Part shown: one piece after another, positions 25,588 through 33,920 of the stretch
Numbering within the stretch: position 1 is the first letter of the stretch
Layout of the letters: every line of letters starts with the position of its first letter
Assembly (NCBI RefSeq): GCF_001854805.1
Contig: NZ_MBLO01000223.1
Span: 110,758-174,757, forward strand
From: Pseudofrankia coriaricola
GTDB taxonomy: Bacteria > Actinomycetota > Actinomycetes > Frankiales > Frankiaceae
Reading direction: 5' to 3'
Length of the DNA stretch: 64,000 nt
Program-made: the position numbers and the translations under genes
The notes under the pieces: generated by a model
Databases searched by the model: none
What the model saw: the letters and a program-made list of their open reading frames with translations, nothing else
Told to the model about the DNA's origin: nothing

Positions 25588-26417
25588 GCACCGTGGCCGC
25601 TGCGATCTCGCGGGACCCGGCGGTACGCCGTGAGGTGCCGGCCAAGCCGGTCCGCCTGCGACAAGTGATCTACTCCGAGTGGATCAAAATCACCACGCTG
25701 CGCTCAACCTGGTACGTCCTCGTCTTCACCATCCTCGGGATGGTGGGGATCGGGGCGATCGCCTCGGCCGTCTCCGCCGCCCACTGGGACTCGATGCGCG
25801 CGACCAGTCGGGCGACGTTCAGCCCGGTGGACACCAGCCTGACCGGCGTGGCGCTCGCACAGATGATCATCGCCGTGCTGGGAGTGCTGCTGACGACCGG
25901 CGAGTACACCACCGGGATGGTGCGGTCCTCGCTGTCCGCGGTGCCGCGCCGGCTACCAGTGCTGTGGGCCAAACTGGCGGTGTCGGCGGCGTTGTCGTTG
26001 ATCGTCAGCGTCGTCGGCGGCCTTATGGCGTTCTTGGTTGGTCAGGCCCTGCTCGGCTCCCACAGCACCACCCTGAACGAGTCACACGCGATGCCGGCGA
26101 TCCTGGGCGCCGCGTTCTATCTGATGACCATTACCGTGGTCGCCTCCGCCGTCGGCTTCATCCTTCGTTCGACGGCCGGCGGCATCGCCACGGTGCTCGG
26201 GGTGCTACTGGTAGTACCAGTCATCGGCAACGTGCTGCCGGCGAGTTGGCAGCATCACCTGATGCCCTATCTGCCAAGCAATGCCGGAAATGCCGTCTAC
26301 GCGGTGCACCCATACAATGACGCACTGTCCACGGGCGGCGGTCTCATCGCCCTCTGCATTTGGATCGTTGCAACATCGACAATCGCTGCCGTACTGCTGC
26401 GCCGCCGCGATGCATAG
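25584..26417 (+). CDS. ABC-2 type exporter permease
   Basis: A 277-residue membrane protein with about six hydrophobic segments, opening with the cytosolic SEWIKITTLRSTWY stretch and carrying the TTGEYTTGMVRSSLSAVPRR motif typical of BcrB/NatB-like permeases. AGGAGG lies 6 nt before its GTG. It forms a two-gene exporter with the ATPase, directly upstream of a two-component system, an arrangement often used for antimicrobial or envelope-stress export. The exported compound is unknown. Confidence 0.86.
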   Translation: MSTVAAAISRDPAVRREVPAKPVRLRQVIYSEWIKITTLRSTWYVLVFTILGMVGIGAIASAVSAAHWDSMRATSRATFSPVDTSLTGVALAQMIIAVLGVLLTTGEYTTGMVRSSLSAVPRRLPVLWAKLAVSAALSLIVSVVGGLMAFLVGQALLGSHSTTLNESHAMPAILGAAFYLMTITVVASAVGFILRSTAGGIATVLGVLLVVPVIGNVLPASWQHHLMPYLPSNAGNAVYAVHPYNDALSTGGGLIALCIWIVATSTIAAVLLRRRDA

Positions 26418-26484
26418 GCTCCCAAGCAGGTACAGCCGATAGCCGATAGCCGTCCAATATCCAACACGGAAACGAGGTTCCCCG

Positions 26485-27657
26485 GTGGAGGTGGGATGGT
26501 GGGCTCGCGCCAGGCGACGGTGGCCGTGGCTGGCCGACCTCCCCGCCCCCCTCGCTCTAGAGGCGCTGACCGTCGGTGATGCGATCCGCCCCGGGATTCC
26601 CTGGTGGGGGTGGCTGTTGGCGCAGTGTATGGTTCTGCCGCTCTTCCTGCGCCGCCACGATCCGCAGGCGGTGTTCGTCGTTGTCGCGGTGGCCGTGGTC
26701 GTTCAGGAGTCTGTCGGCGTCCGGCTCGCTGCCGCCTCCGCGCTACTGGTAGCCATATACACGATCGCCGCCCACGGTCGACGTCGTCACAGGGCCCTGA
26801 ACGCGACGCTGATCGAGGCCGTGGCTGTGGTGGCCTCGATCAGGCTTGCCCCGCTCGCCAACAGCGTCCTCGGCTCGTTCATCTTCGTGAACAGCCTCGT
26901 CGCGGCGGCGATCTTTCTGGGTATGGCGGTTCACTCCCGCCGCCAGTACCTGGCATCGCTGGAGGACAGGGCCAGGCGAGCCGAGCGGGAGCGCGATCAT
27001 CAGGCGCAGCTCGCGGCCACCGCGGAGCGGGCTCGGATCGCCCGCGAGATGCATGACGTCATCGCCCATAGTCTCTCGGTGGTGATCCGTCTCGCGGATG
27101 GTGCCGTGGTCGTTGGCCGTACTGAGCCGGACACCGCGACGGAGGCGATGGAGCAGGTCGCGTCGACCAGTCGTCAGGCGCTCGCCGAGATGCGTCGCCT
27201 CCTCGGCGTCCTGCGGGAGGTCCAAGGGCCCATGGACGTACCGGCCCTTGAGATGGCCCCGCAGCCAGGATTCGACCAGCTGGACACGCTGCTCGACGAT
27301 GTCCGCGCCACCGGTCTGCCCGTCCGCTTCACTGTCCGTGGCGCCCCACGGCCGCTCCCCACCACCGCCGAGTCCACGATTTTCCGTCTGGTGCAGGAGA
27401 GCATCACCAACGTGCTCAAGCACGCGGTACGCCCGACGCGGGTCGATGTCGAGCTGAGCTGGCAGGGTGACGAAATCGCTATTACTGTTCGCGACGATGG
27501 CATCACGACCCGCCGCACGCCCACCCCGGGTGGCCACGGCCTGCGGGGCATGCTCGAGCGGATAGCCCTGTACGACGGCGACCTGTCCTGGGGCCCGGCG
27601 TCGCCGGGTGGCTGGGAGTTGCGCGCCACCATGCGGCTGCACGAAGTGGTCGCATGA
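26485..27657 (+). CDS. NarL-type sensor histidine kinase
   Basis: A 390-residue kinase. Four or five hydrophobic segments fill residues about 35-150, with little outside the membrane. A coiled linker leads to the HisKA_3 box AREMHDVIAHS with phospho-acceptor His190. The HATPase domain shows ESITNVLKHA, DDG and GHGLRGM. Small membrane-only sensors of this kind usually pair with an exporter and sense its substrate in the membrane. GTG start. The response regulator follows with a 4-nt overlap. Confidence 0.87.
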   Translation: MEVGWWARARRRWPWLADLPAPLALEALTVGDAIRPGIPWWGWLLAQCMVLPLFLRRHDPQAVFVVVAVAVVVQESVGVRLAAASALLVAIYTIAAHGRRRHRALNATLIEAVAVVASIRLAPLANSVLGSFIFVNSLVAAAIFLGMAVHSRRQYLASLEDRARRAERERDHQAQLAATAERARIAREMHDVIAHSLSVVIRLADGAVVVGRTEPDTATEAMEQVASTSRQALAEMRRLLGVLREVQGPMDVPALEMAPQPGFDQLDTLLDDVRATGLPVRFTVRGAPRPLPTTAESTIFRLVQESITNVLKHAVRPTRVDVELSWQGDEIAITVRDDGITTRRTPTPGGHGLRGMLERIALYDGDLSWGPASPGGWELRATMRLHEVVA

Positions 27658-28355
27658 CCATCAGCATCGTCGTCGTGGACGACCAGCCGCTGGTGCGGAT
27701 GGGGTTTCGGATGGTGCTGAACGCCACCGACGAATTCCGCGTCGTCGGCGAGGCGGGCGACGGGGCCACGGGTGTCCGCGTCGCCGAGCAGCTCAGCCCC
27801 GACGTGGTGCTGATGGACGTCCGCATGCCCGGCATGGACGGGGTCGAGGCCACTCGGCGTATCTGCGCGAACCGCGCCGCCGGCCGCGTACTGGTGCTCA
27901 CCACCTTCGACCTCGACGAGTACGCCTTCGCCGCGCTGAGAGCAGGAGCGAGCGGGTTTCTTCTCAAGGACGTACGCCCGGAGGAGCTCGTCGACGCCGT
28001 GCGCGCGGTCGCGGCCGGCGACGCCGTCGTGTCTCCTCGCATCACCCGCGAGTTGCTCAACCGCCACGCCGCGAGCCTCCAGACCGCCAGCGAACGCGCA
28101 CACGAGCCGGACCCGGCCGCGGCGCTGACGCGACGCGAGCGCGAGGTCCTCCTCGAGGTCGCGGCCGGCCTGACCAATGCGGAGATCGCGGAGCGTCTCT
28201 TTCTCTCCGAGGCGACCGTCAAGACGCACATCACCCGCATCCTGGCCAAGCTCGAACTTCGCGACCGCGTACAGGCGGTCATCTTCGCCTACCAGAACGG
28301 CCTGATAGTCGACGGCCAACCGAGCCGCGACACGTTCGGTGAGCCAACCCGCTGA
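27654..28355 (+). CDS. NarL/FixJ family response regulator
   Basis: A 233-residue regulator. The receiver domain has the acidic pair VVDDQP at the start, phospho-acceptor Asp55 in VLMDVRMPG, and the T/K switch residues (LTTFDLDEY, LLKDVRPEE). The LuxR-type helix-turn-helix is at about 155-215 (LTRREREVLLEVAAGLTNAE). Its overlap with the kinase gene makes them a cognate pair, and the exporter upstream is the probable target. Confidence 0.9.
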   Translation: MTISIVVVDDQPLVRMGFRMVLNATDEFRVVGEAGDGATGVRVAEQLSPDVVLMDVRMPGMDGVEATRRICANRAAGRVLVLTTFDLDEYAFAALRAGASGFLLKDVRPEELVDAVRAVAAGDAVVSPRITRELLNRHAASLQTASERAHEPDPAAALTRREREVLLEVAAGLTNAEIAERLFLSEATVKTHITRILAKLELRDRVQAVIFAYQNGLIVDGQPSRDTFGEPTR

Positions 28356-28423
28356 ACGTCCAGCATCGTCGCTCCGTCCGCCGGCACCCATTGCGCGTCG
28401 CGTCTCGTTGATAACCTGACGGC

Positions 28424-29365
28424 ATGCCTGCGATCAGACTGGGTAGCGCGCTCGTCGACCGGGTGGAGGAACAGACGCTGCCGGTCTCGCTTCGTCTTCT
28501 CACCGACGACGACGCCCTTCTTGCCCGCCGGGTATCCCCGCTGCCTGACGGATTCCTGGGCGGCAGGTCCAGGACGTTCCAGTTCTCCAACCACAGCTGG
28601 GTCGTCCGGGTTGACGGCCTCACGGTTCTCGTCGATCCCTGCACCGGCAACGGCCGGAAGGGCAGGGGGCATTTTTTCGACGACCTGGACGTCCCGTATC
28701 TGGAGTACCTCGCCCGCACCGGCGTGACGGTCGAGACGGTCGACGTCGTGTTCTGCACCCATCTCCACCACGACCACTGCGGTTGGAACACGAGGCAGGT
28801 CGACGGTGCATGGGTGCCGACCTTCCCCAACGCCAGCTACCTGTTCGTCGACCGGGAGTACCGGCGGTGGGACACCGCGAATCCGGACCGGCATGCCAAC
28901 GAGTTCAATCCCAACGTCTTCGATGAATGTGTGCGCCCGGTCGTCGACGCGGGACTGGCTCGGATCGTGTCCGCCCCCTACGAGGTCTCGCCGAGCCTGC
29001 GGGTCGAGCCGGCGCCGGGCCACACGACCGGGCACGCGATGCTGAGCCTTGCCTCCGGCGGCGCCCGGGCGTACTTCAGCGGGGATGTCTTCCACCACCC
29101 GGTCCAGCTGACCCGGCCGGACCTCCATCTACCCGGGTGCGACGATCTGGCCACTGCCGTCGAGACCCGGCAGCGACTGGTGCGCAGAGCCCTCGACGAG
29201 GGAGCCTTCCTGTTTCCGGCGCACTTCCCGGCACCCCACTACGGCCGTCTCGCCGCCGACGGCGACGAGGTGTACTTCGTACCCGGAGGCGCTCCGTTCG
29301 ATGATCAGGAGTCGGCGTCCGGCGATGCCCAGGGCACCGAGGAGCGTGGGTCGCGAGCCACCTGA
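28424..29365 (+). CDS. Metallo-beta-lactamase-fold hydrolase
   Basis: A 313-residue MBL-fold enzyme. The metal motif HLHHDH provides His113, His115, Asp117 and His118. Later ligands are seen in APGHTTGHAMLS and in the terminal FPAHFPAPH. The layout resembles lactonases of the AHL-lactonase/AttM group, so lactone or ester hydrolysis is possible, but a glyoxalase-II or other hydrolase role cannot be ruled out. It stands alone, 70 bp after the response regulator. Confidence 0.82.
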   Translation: MPAIRLGSALVDRVEEQTLPVSLRLLTDDDALLARRVSPLPDGFLGGRSRTFQFSNHSWVVRVDGLTVLVDPCTGNGRKGRGHFFDDLDVPYLEYLARTGVTVETVDVVFCTHLHHDHCGWNTRQVDGAWVPTFPNASYLFVDREYRRWDTANPDRHANEFNPNVFDECVRPVVDAGLARIVSAPYEVSPSLRVEPAPGHTTGHAMLSLASGGARAYFSGDVFHHPVQLTRPDLHLPGCDDLATAVETRQRLVRRALDEGAFLFPAHFPAPHYGRLAADGDEVYFVPGGAPFDDQESASGDAQGTEERGSRAT

Positions 29366-29439
29366 GCGCGCGACACCAGCGGAAGCCGTGACAAGCCAAC
29401 CGACCGCGACGCACTGCCGGCGCCGTGCCGCCGCCCGGA

Positions 29440-30339
29440 TCATCCCTGAGCGGCGGACGGCGTGCAGTTCTGCTCGGGCAGCTTCCCGGACGGGGGGACG
29501 ATGTGCTCGGCGGTCGCGGTGAGCAGCAGTCCGGAGGCGTTCGTGGACGCTGAGACGACGTTCAGGTCGAACGGCAGGCCGCCGACCGGAATCGGGATCG
29601 ACGGAAGTAGCTGGCCCAGCGGGATCGGGATACTGAGGTTGATCGTTCCGCTGAGCGTCAGGTGTGATGGCACCAGGGTGATCTTGTTGTCGCGGACCTC
29701 GAAGGTGGTGACACCGTCGACCTGCTGGGTTCCGAGCACTGGCAGGTCGGCCGTGCCGGAGATCTCGACGCTGCGGCCGCCATCCTCCGGATTCACCTGG
29801 ATCTTGCCGGGCATGCTCGCGAGGAAGGCGTTCAGATCGTCGTAGGTCATCCCGACGGTGGCGCGAACCTCGTCGATCGAGATCTGTCCGTCACGGCCGG
29901 TGAGCATGCTGAAAATCGGAACATGAATCCCCTTGATGTCCGCGTCCAGCGAGGAGATCCGGGGGCCGGGCGTCGCCAGGCCATCGACCGCGAGACTGAT
30001 GTCCTTGAACTTCCCGAACGCAATCTGAGTCAGGAACGGGAAGCCGCCAATATGAACCCGCCGCACGGTCGGCGGGGGCAGGCCGCAGTCGAGGGTGGCC
30101 GCGACGCTCGTCTCGAGCTGCTTCGCCATCTGTTTCTCGGCCAACGCCACCGTGACACGGTCGACGATCGGGAAGAGCACGATCAGTACCACGACGATGA
30201 TCGCGATGATCCGCGTCCACCGGCGTCGGAACTGGCGTCGAAGCCAGTGGCGAGACCGAGGAATGATGATCGGAACTGTCGTGTCAGCACCAGTATCGTC
30301 AAGGCTAGTACTCGGCCCGTGGGCGTCGGTCATCGGCAC
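29440..30339 (-). CDS. DUF2993 (LmeA-like) membrane-anchored protein
   Basis: A 299-residue protein with a basic N-terminus, one hydrophobic anchor (IIAIIVVVLIVLFPIVD, about residues 44-60) and a long outer domain of beta-strands of the DUF2993/LmeA type. In mycobacteria LmeA binds phospholipids and affects lipomannan elongation, so an envelope-lipid role is likely. Start uncertain: GTG at 30339, with AGGA 7 nt upstream, or ATG at 30333. It converges with the MBL-fold gene. Confidence 0.75.
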   Translation of the reverse strand: MPMTDAHGPSTSLDDTGADTTVPIIIPRSRHWLRRQFRRRWTRIIAIIVVVLIVLFPIVDRVTVALAEKQMAKQLETSVAATLDCGLPPPTVRRVHIGGFPFLTQIAFGKFKDISLAVDGLATPGPRISSLDADIKGIHVPIFSMLTGRDGQISIDEVRATVGMTYDDLNAFLASMPGKIQVNPEDGGRSVEISGTADLPVLGTQQVDGVTTFEVRDNKITLVPSHLTLSGTINLSIPIPLGQLLPSIPIPVGGLPFDLNVVSASTNASGLLLTATAEHIVPPSGKLPEQNCTPSAAQG

Positions 30340-30673
30340 GTCCCGTCCTCGTCGCGCTCTCCTGACGCCTCATTTATGCCGATGGCGGTATGCACTCGCA
30401 TGAGTCCGCGGGCTGATTCTTCCGGCCAGGGTAAGACCTGCGATGTATGCCGCAGGCCGGCCGATCGTCAGGCGTTCGAGGTCCTTCGGGGCGTGTGCAT
30501 GCCTCGCCCGGCCGATCCAGCGAAGTGGCTTGATCCGCTGCCGTGGGCCAGTCACCGGGACGGTGCGGCGCTCACCAGGATGAGACTCGCGGAGGTCGAT
30601 CCAGCGATCTCCCCTCACCGCCCAGGGCTGCGAGGTGGCGGGACAGATCTGTGCTCGGTGGCGTGGTGCCGGA

Positions 30674-31114
30674 CTACGCGAACAACTCGGCCACTCGTTG
30701 CTGACCGTCGAGGAACTCCTGCAGCTGGATGGGGGTCCCATCTGGATCGGCGATGAAGAAGAACGCCGAAACTCGGGTGGTCGTGACGGGGCACATCGGG
30801 GTGATGCCCGCGTCGATCAGTTTCTGGTAGGTCGCCGCGGCGTCGGCGACGGTCAGCGCGATCTTGGGACGCCCGAGATCCTTCGGGTAGAAGGGGTCGA
30901 TGCCGCGCCCGAGGGCGTCCGTGACATGGGGGCTGAACAGTTCGACGATCGTGCCGTTCATCTCTAGCCCGACCCGGGTCCATCCGTCCCGCTCGTCCGT
31001 GAACCGGCGGACGAACCCGAGGACCCGGGTGTAGAAGTCGACCGAGGCGGAGATGTCCGCGACCGTTATCCCCAGGTGTGAGAAGCAGATGACCTCGACG
31101 GGTGTCTGATTCAC
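30674..31114 (-). CDS. VOC (glyoxalase/dioxygenase fold) protein
   Basis: A 146-residue vicinal-oxygen-chelate protein with two betaalphabetabetabeta modules: FSHLGITVADISASVDFYT at the start with a likely metal His, and PKIALTVADAAATYQKLI opening the second half, which ends in FFFIADPDGTPIQLQEF with the last metal-ligand Glu. The GTG at 31114 has GAGGGG 7 nt upstream, so the longer open frame is discarded. It follows the amidohydrolase gene by 46 bp on the same strand and probably shares its regulated promoter. Isomerase, lyase or dioxygenase; reaction unknown. Confidence 0.8.
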   Translation of the reverse strand: MNQTPVEVICFSHLGITVADISASVDFYTRVLGFVRRFTDERDGWTRVGLEMNGTIVELFSPHVTDALGRGIDPFYPKDLGRPKIALTVADAAATYQKLIDAGITPMCPVTTTRVSAFFFIADPDGTPIQLQEFLDGQQRVAELFA

Positions 31115-31160
31115 CGGGTTCCCCTCGCCACATCGCTCCCGACCTCGGCCGACGCTGACG

Positions 31161-32417
31161 CTACGCCACCAGGGCTGGGGGCTCCGACGGGACGAAGTCG
31201 AAGACCCGCTCGGCGTTCCCGCGAATGATCTTGTGCTGTACGTCGGCGGGCAGGCCGGCGACGCACTCACGGACGCGGTCCAGTGAGTGCGGCCAGTTGG
31301 TCGCGGTGTGGGGGAAGTCGGTCTCCACCATGATGTTGTCGGCGCCGATCTCGTCGATGAGCTTCGACGTGATCGGCTCGTGGATGAAGCAGCCGAAGAT
31401 GTGCTCCCGGAAGATGTCGCTCGGCAGCGGGCCCTCCTTGGGCTCGGCCGTTCGGTTCAGCGTCTCCGTCCAGTCGGCGAGGGAGAGCACGGAAGGAATC
31501 CAGCCGACGCCGTTCTCCGACAGCACGAGCTTGAGGTTCGGGTAACGCTCGAAGTTGTCGCTCTCCAGCCAGTCGGTCAGGCTCGCCGAGCCCATGCGCG
31601 CACCGAGGAGCGAGGTGCTGGTGCCCGGCAGCATCTTGCGCTTCCGGTTCATCTCTTCGGTGCTGATGCCGGCCCGCTTGGCGACCTCACTGAGGTCGTT
31701 GTTCTTGATCGCATCCCGCATGCGCGTCGTCCAGTCGGCGCTGGAGTCCTCCTCGACCGCGCTCATGCCACTGCCGAGGTGCATGCACAGCGACAGGCGC
31801 GCGTCGTTCATCACCGAGAGGAGGGGATCCCAGTGCGGGTCGGTGACCGACGGGAAGCCGATCTTGTGTGGCGCCTGGCTGATCGAGAGCGCTCGGGCAC
31901 CCTTCTCGATGACCCGCTCCGCCTCGGCCGCGGCGAGGTCGCCGTCCCAGAAGGGCACCAGGCCCATGCCGATGAACCGGCCGGGGTAGGCGGCCACCCA
32001 CTCGTCGAGGTACCAGTCGTTGTAGGCCTGGATACAGAGGAGAGCCAGGTCCTTGTCCTTCGCGCGCTGGAACAGGCTTCCGGCGAAGCCGGCCATGTTG
32101 GGGAAGCACAACGCCGCCAGCTCGCGGTCGGTGTTCATGGCCTCGACGCGGGCCTTGGGGTCGTAGCACGCCGGCGCAACCTCGCTCCAGGACAGCGGAG
32201 TGAACATCTGCGGCCGGTTTTCCTTCGGCCAGATGGCCCCCCCGGTGCCCATGGCGTCCAGGGGAATCCGCCTGGTCTCCTCGAACAGCCACGACTCCCC
32301 GTGCTCGTCACTGACCCACCGGGGGCCGGTGTCGCGGTACTTGGCGGGCAGCCGATCCGTCCAGACGTTCGGCGGCTCGATCAGGTGGTCGTCCACCGAG
32401 ATGATCCACTCGTCCAC
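31161..32417 (-). CDS. Amidohydrolase-family (PF04909-like) metal-dependent hydrolase
   Basis: A 418-residue TIM-barrel enzyme paralogous to the one at 12109-13359. Metal motif VDDHLIEP (Asp9, His11), second His in CMHLGSGMS, and the C-terminal ETDFPHTATNWPHS. It carries an inserted helical segment of about 30 residues (near KNNDLSEVAKRAGISTEEM) absent from the paralogue. The GTG start has GGAG 7 nt upstream. Its promoter at 32462-32490 contains the palindrome shared with the transporter operon, which ties this enzyme and the VOC protein to the same TetR regulon. Confidence 0.83.
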   Translation of the reverse strand: MDEWIISVDDHLIEPPNVWTDRLPAKYRDTGPRWVSDEHGESWLFEETRRIPLDAMGTGGAIWPKENRPQMFTPLSWSEVAPACYDPKARVEAMNTDRELAALCFPNMAGFAGSLFQRAKDKDLALLCIQAYNDWYLDEWVAAYPGRFIGMGLVPFWDGDLAAAEAERVIEKGARALSISQAPHKIGFPSVTDPHWDPLLSVMNDARLSLCMHLGSGMSAVEEDSSADWTTRMRDAIKNNDLSEVAKRAGISTEEMNRKRKMLPGTSTSLLGARMGSASLTDWLESDNFERYPNLKLVLSENGVGWIPSVLSLADWTETLNRTAEPKEGPLPSDIFREHIFGCFIHEPITSKLIDEIGADNIMVETDFPHTATNWPHSLDRVRECVAGLPADVQHKIIRGNAERVFDFVPSEPPALVA

Positions 32418-32461
32418 CGGCGTTCTCCAAACCTCGGCGTGAATCGGGGAAGGTCGTCCGT

Positions 32462-32490
32462 AGGTTACGAGTGAGAACTCACTCGGTCAA
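32462..32490 (-). promoter_or_regulatory. Amidohydrolase promoter with embedded TetR operator
   Basis: On the minus strand TTGACC (32485-32490), exactly 17 bp, then TAACCT (32462-32467) form a promoter. The 17-bp spacer is the palindrome GAGTGAGTTCTCACTCG. With the preceding C it makes CGAGTGAG-AA-CTCACTCG, with perfect 8-bp arms (32468-32485). A bound repressor would cover the spacer and both hexamers. The amidohydrolase GTG lies about 40 nt beyond the predicted start site. Confidence 0.75.
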
Positions 32491-32683
32491 CCGTGCCTCC
32501 TCCGCGGCACCCACCTGGAGCCGGCCCAGGGCCGCTGGCGGCCCGACAGGCGAGCCCATGCCGAGGCCGGTCTGTCGCCGCTGCTCCGCCCCGGCCGCGG
32601 CGCTGGCGACGGCCCGCGCTCCGCCTCGCCCGTTCCCGCGCGCCGGCCGGATCATGAACGGCGTGGATCGCTCGGCGGCAGTA

Positions 32684-32710
32684 CACTCACGCGAATGAGT
32701 CAGCACTCAC
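32684..32710. promoter_or_regulatory. Degenerate half-sites at TetR gene start
   Basis: CACTCAC occurs at 32684-32690 and again at 32704-32710, and ACTCA-CGCGAA-TGAGT forms an inverted repeat around the TetR start codon. CACTCAC/GTGAGTG is the arm of the strong palindromes nearby, so weak autoregulation at this position is possible. Confidence 0.3.
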
Positions 32711-33315
32711 ACGCATCCGCTGCCTCCGGCAGGCGCAGGGCCAGCCCGAAGACACCGGAGGAGCGGCGTGCCGCCATCATCAAGGCGACCATTCCGCTCC
32801 TGCGTACGCGAGGCTGGTCTGTAACGACCAAGGAGATCGTCGCCGCCTCCGGCGTGTCCGACGGGACGGTCTTCAGCGTCTTCAAGAACAAGGAAGAGAT
32901 CCTGCTGGCGACTCTTCAGGTCGCGCTCGACGCCGCCCCCGCGCTGGAGCGGCTGTCTCAGATCGACCGGTCGCTCCCGCTGGAGGACCGGCTGGCCCAG
33001 GCGGCCGAGATTCTCACCGGTCTGATGGCGACGCTCTGGGAGTTCTCGGGCACACTGCAGCTCGAGGCGGTCCGGGGGCGGCTTCCTCAGCGCTATTCGG
33101 GTGACTTCATCGCGCGGGAGATCCTGCCGGCGCTGTTCGAGCCGTCCAGAGATGATCTACGCATTGATCCCGCGGTCGCCAGTCAGGCCTTCCTGGTCCT
33201 GACGATGACCGGTTCGAATCAGCTCTTCTTCCAGCGGCCCCTGCAGGCGCCCGAGATTGTTTCGTTGATGCTGCACGGCATCCGCCGGTCGGATTCGGAT
33301 TCGGACGACTCCTGA
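32695..33315 (+). CDS. TetR family regulator of the fused-transporter locus
   Basis: A 206-residue TetR protein. The DNA-binding domain spans about residues 20-70 (RRAAIIKATIPLLRTRG, then VSDGTVFSVFKNKEEIL), and the C-terminal half is helical. Its tail is unusually rich in Ser and Asp. It lies between the amidohydrolase/VOC genes and the transporter genes, and palindromes of one sequence sit in promoters on both sides, so it is the best candidate for the protein that binds them. Ligand unknown, presumably the imported compound or its CoA ester. Confidence 0.87.
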   Translation: MSQHSHASAASGRRRASPKTPEERRAAIIKATIPLLRTRGWSVTTKEIVAASGVSDGTVFSVFKNKEEILLATLQVALDAAPALERLSQIDRSLPLEDRLAQAAEILTGLMATLWEFSGTLQLEAVRGRLPQRYSGDFIAREILPALFEPSRDDLRIDPAVASQAFLVLTMTGSNQLFFQRPLQAPEIVSLMLHGIRRSDSDSDDS

Positions 33316-33486
33316 CTGACGCGGTCCGACCGTGGCCACGATTCTCGCCGCGGCCGGACGGCAGCCGCCCACGGCGCCCAGCACCGGCCCGACAGCCCTG
33401 GTGGTCCACATACCGCCGCCGCCACTCAGCGCGATCTGTTCGGTGGCTGTCAGCGCGGCGATGGACGACGCAGACTCGTGCGACAT
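33157..33486 (-). CDS. Candidate small ORF or antisense transcript from regulated promoter
   Basis: A minus-strand frame of 109 codons begins with an ATG preceded by GGGGAGG, about 22 nt after the start site predicted from the promoter at 33515-33543. The first 57 codons have high GC at third positions. The rest runs antisense across the 3' end of the TetR gene, so either the protein is short or remnant, or the transcript itself is an antisense RNA. I do not recognise the sequence. Confidence 0.25.
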   Translation of the reverse strand: MSHESASSIAALTATEQIALSGGGGMWTTRAVGPVLGAVGGCRPAAARIVATVGPRQSGVVRIRIRPADAVQHQRNNLGRLQGPLEEELIRTGHRQDQEGLTGDRGINA

Positions 33487-33514
33487 AGCCTCCCCGATCT
33501 GCCCACGGCACCTG

Positions 33515-33543
33515 ACCATACAAGTGAGAACTCACTCGGTCGA
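33515..33543 (-). promoter_or_regulatory. Leftward promoter with embedded TetR operator
   Basis: On the minus strand TCGACC (33538-33543), 17 bp, then TATGGT (33515-33520). The spacer GAGTGAGTTCTCACTTG is identical to the one in the rightward transporter promoter and differs by one base from the amidohydrolase promoter. It points into the 3' end of the TetR gene. Confidence 0.6.
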
Positions 33544-33845
33544 GGACGTGCCGCCCGGTCCCGCACGGACTGTGCGTGGCCGGGCCCCGGCCACGCGGAC
33601 GTGGACAGGCCGCAGGTCGCGTCGCCGCTCGCCGGTCAGATACTCGACGGTCAGGTAGACGTAACACGCGGTTACCAGCTGCCGGGAGAAGCGCTCGAAG
33701 GTACCCTGGCGCCAGAGGACGGCACGCCGGCTTCATAGCCCGACCGCTCGATACCGTCCGTAGCGCTCACAACACTTACAGTTGCCGGTTGGGCACTTGC
33801 CGGGTAGGTTCCACCGAAAATTTGATCATGAGGTTCTCGCGCTTC

Positions 33846-33874
33846 TTGACCGAGTGAGTTCTCACTTGTAGTGT
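33846..33874 (+). promoter_or_regulatory. Transporter operon promoter with embedded TetR operator
   Basis: TTGACC (33846-33851), 17 bp, then TAGTGT (33869-33874). The spacer GAGTGAGTTCTCACTTG is the palindrome. Transcription should start near 33881, giving a 40-nt leader before the ATG at 33921. It should control the binding protein, the MFS-LivF fusion, the LivHMG fusion and the lipoprotein. Confidence 0.75.
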
Positions 33875-33920
33875 CCCGCATCACATTGACAGAGGTCGGC
33901 CGACACAAGGACGGAATGCA

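Larger units (their letters stand above)
33316..33920. other. Control region between TetR gene and transporter operon
   Basis: This 605-bp stretch contains two of the three palindromic promoters, at 33515-33543 pointing left and 33846-33874 pointing right. No plus-strand gene is supported. The two operators are 330 bp apart, a distance at which looping by bound protein is possible. Confidence 0.55.

Noticed and set aside
31287-32474. Plus-strand open frame of about 395 codons opposite the amidohydrolase
   Set aside because: The minus strand has the metal-binding motifs and the regulated promoter; the plus frame is Val/Gly/Arg/His-rich filler.
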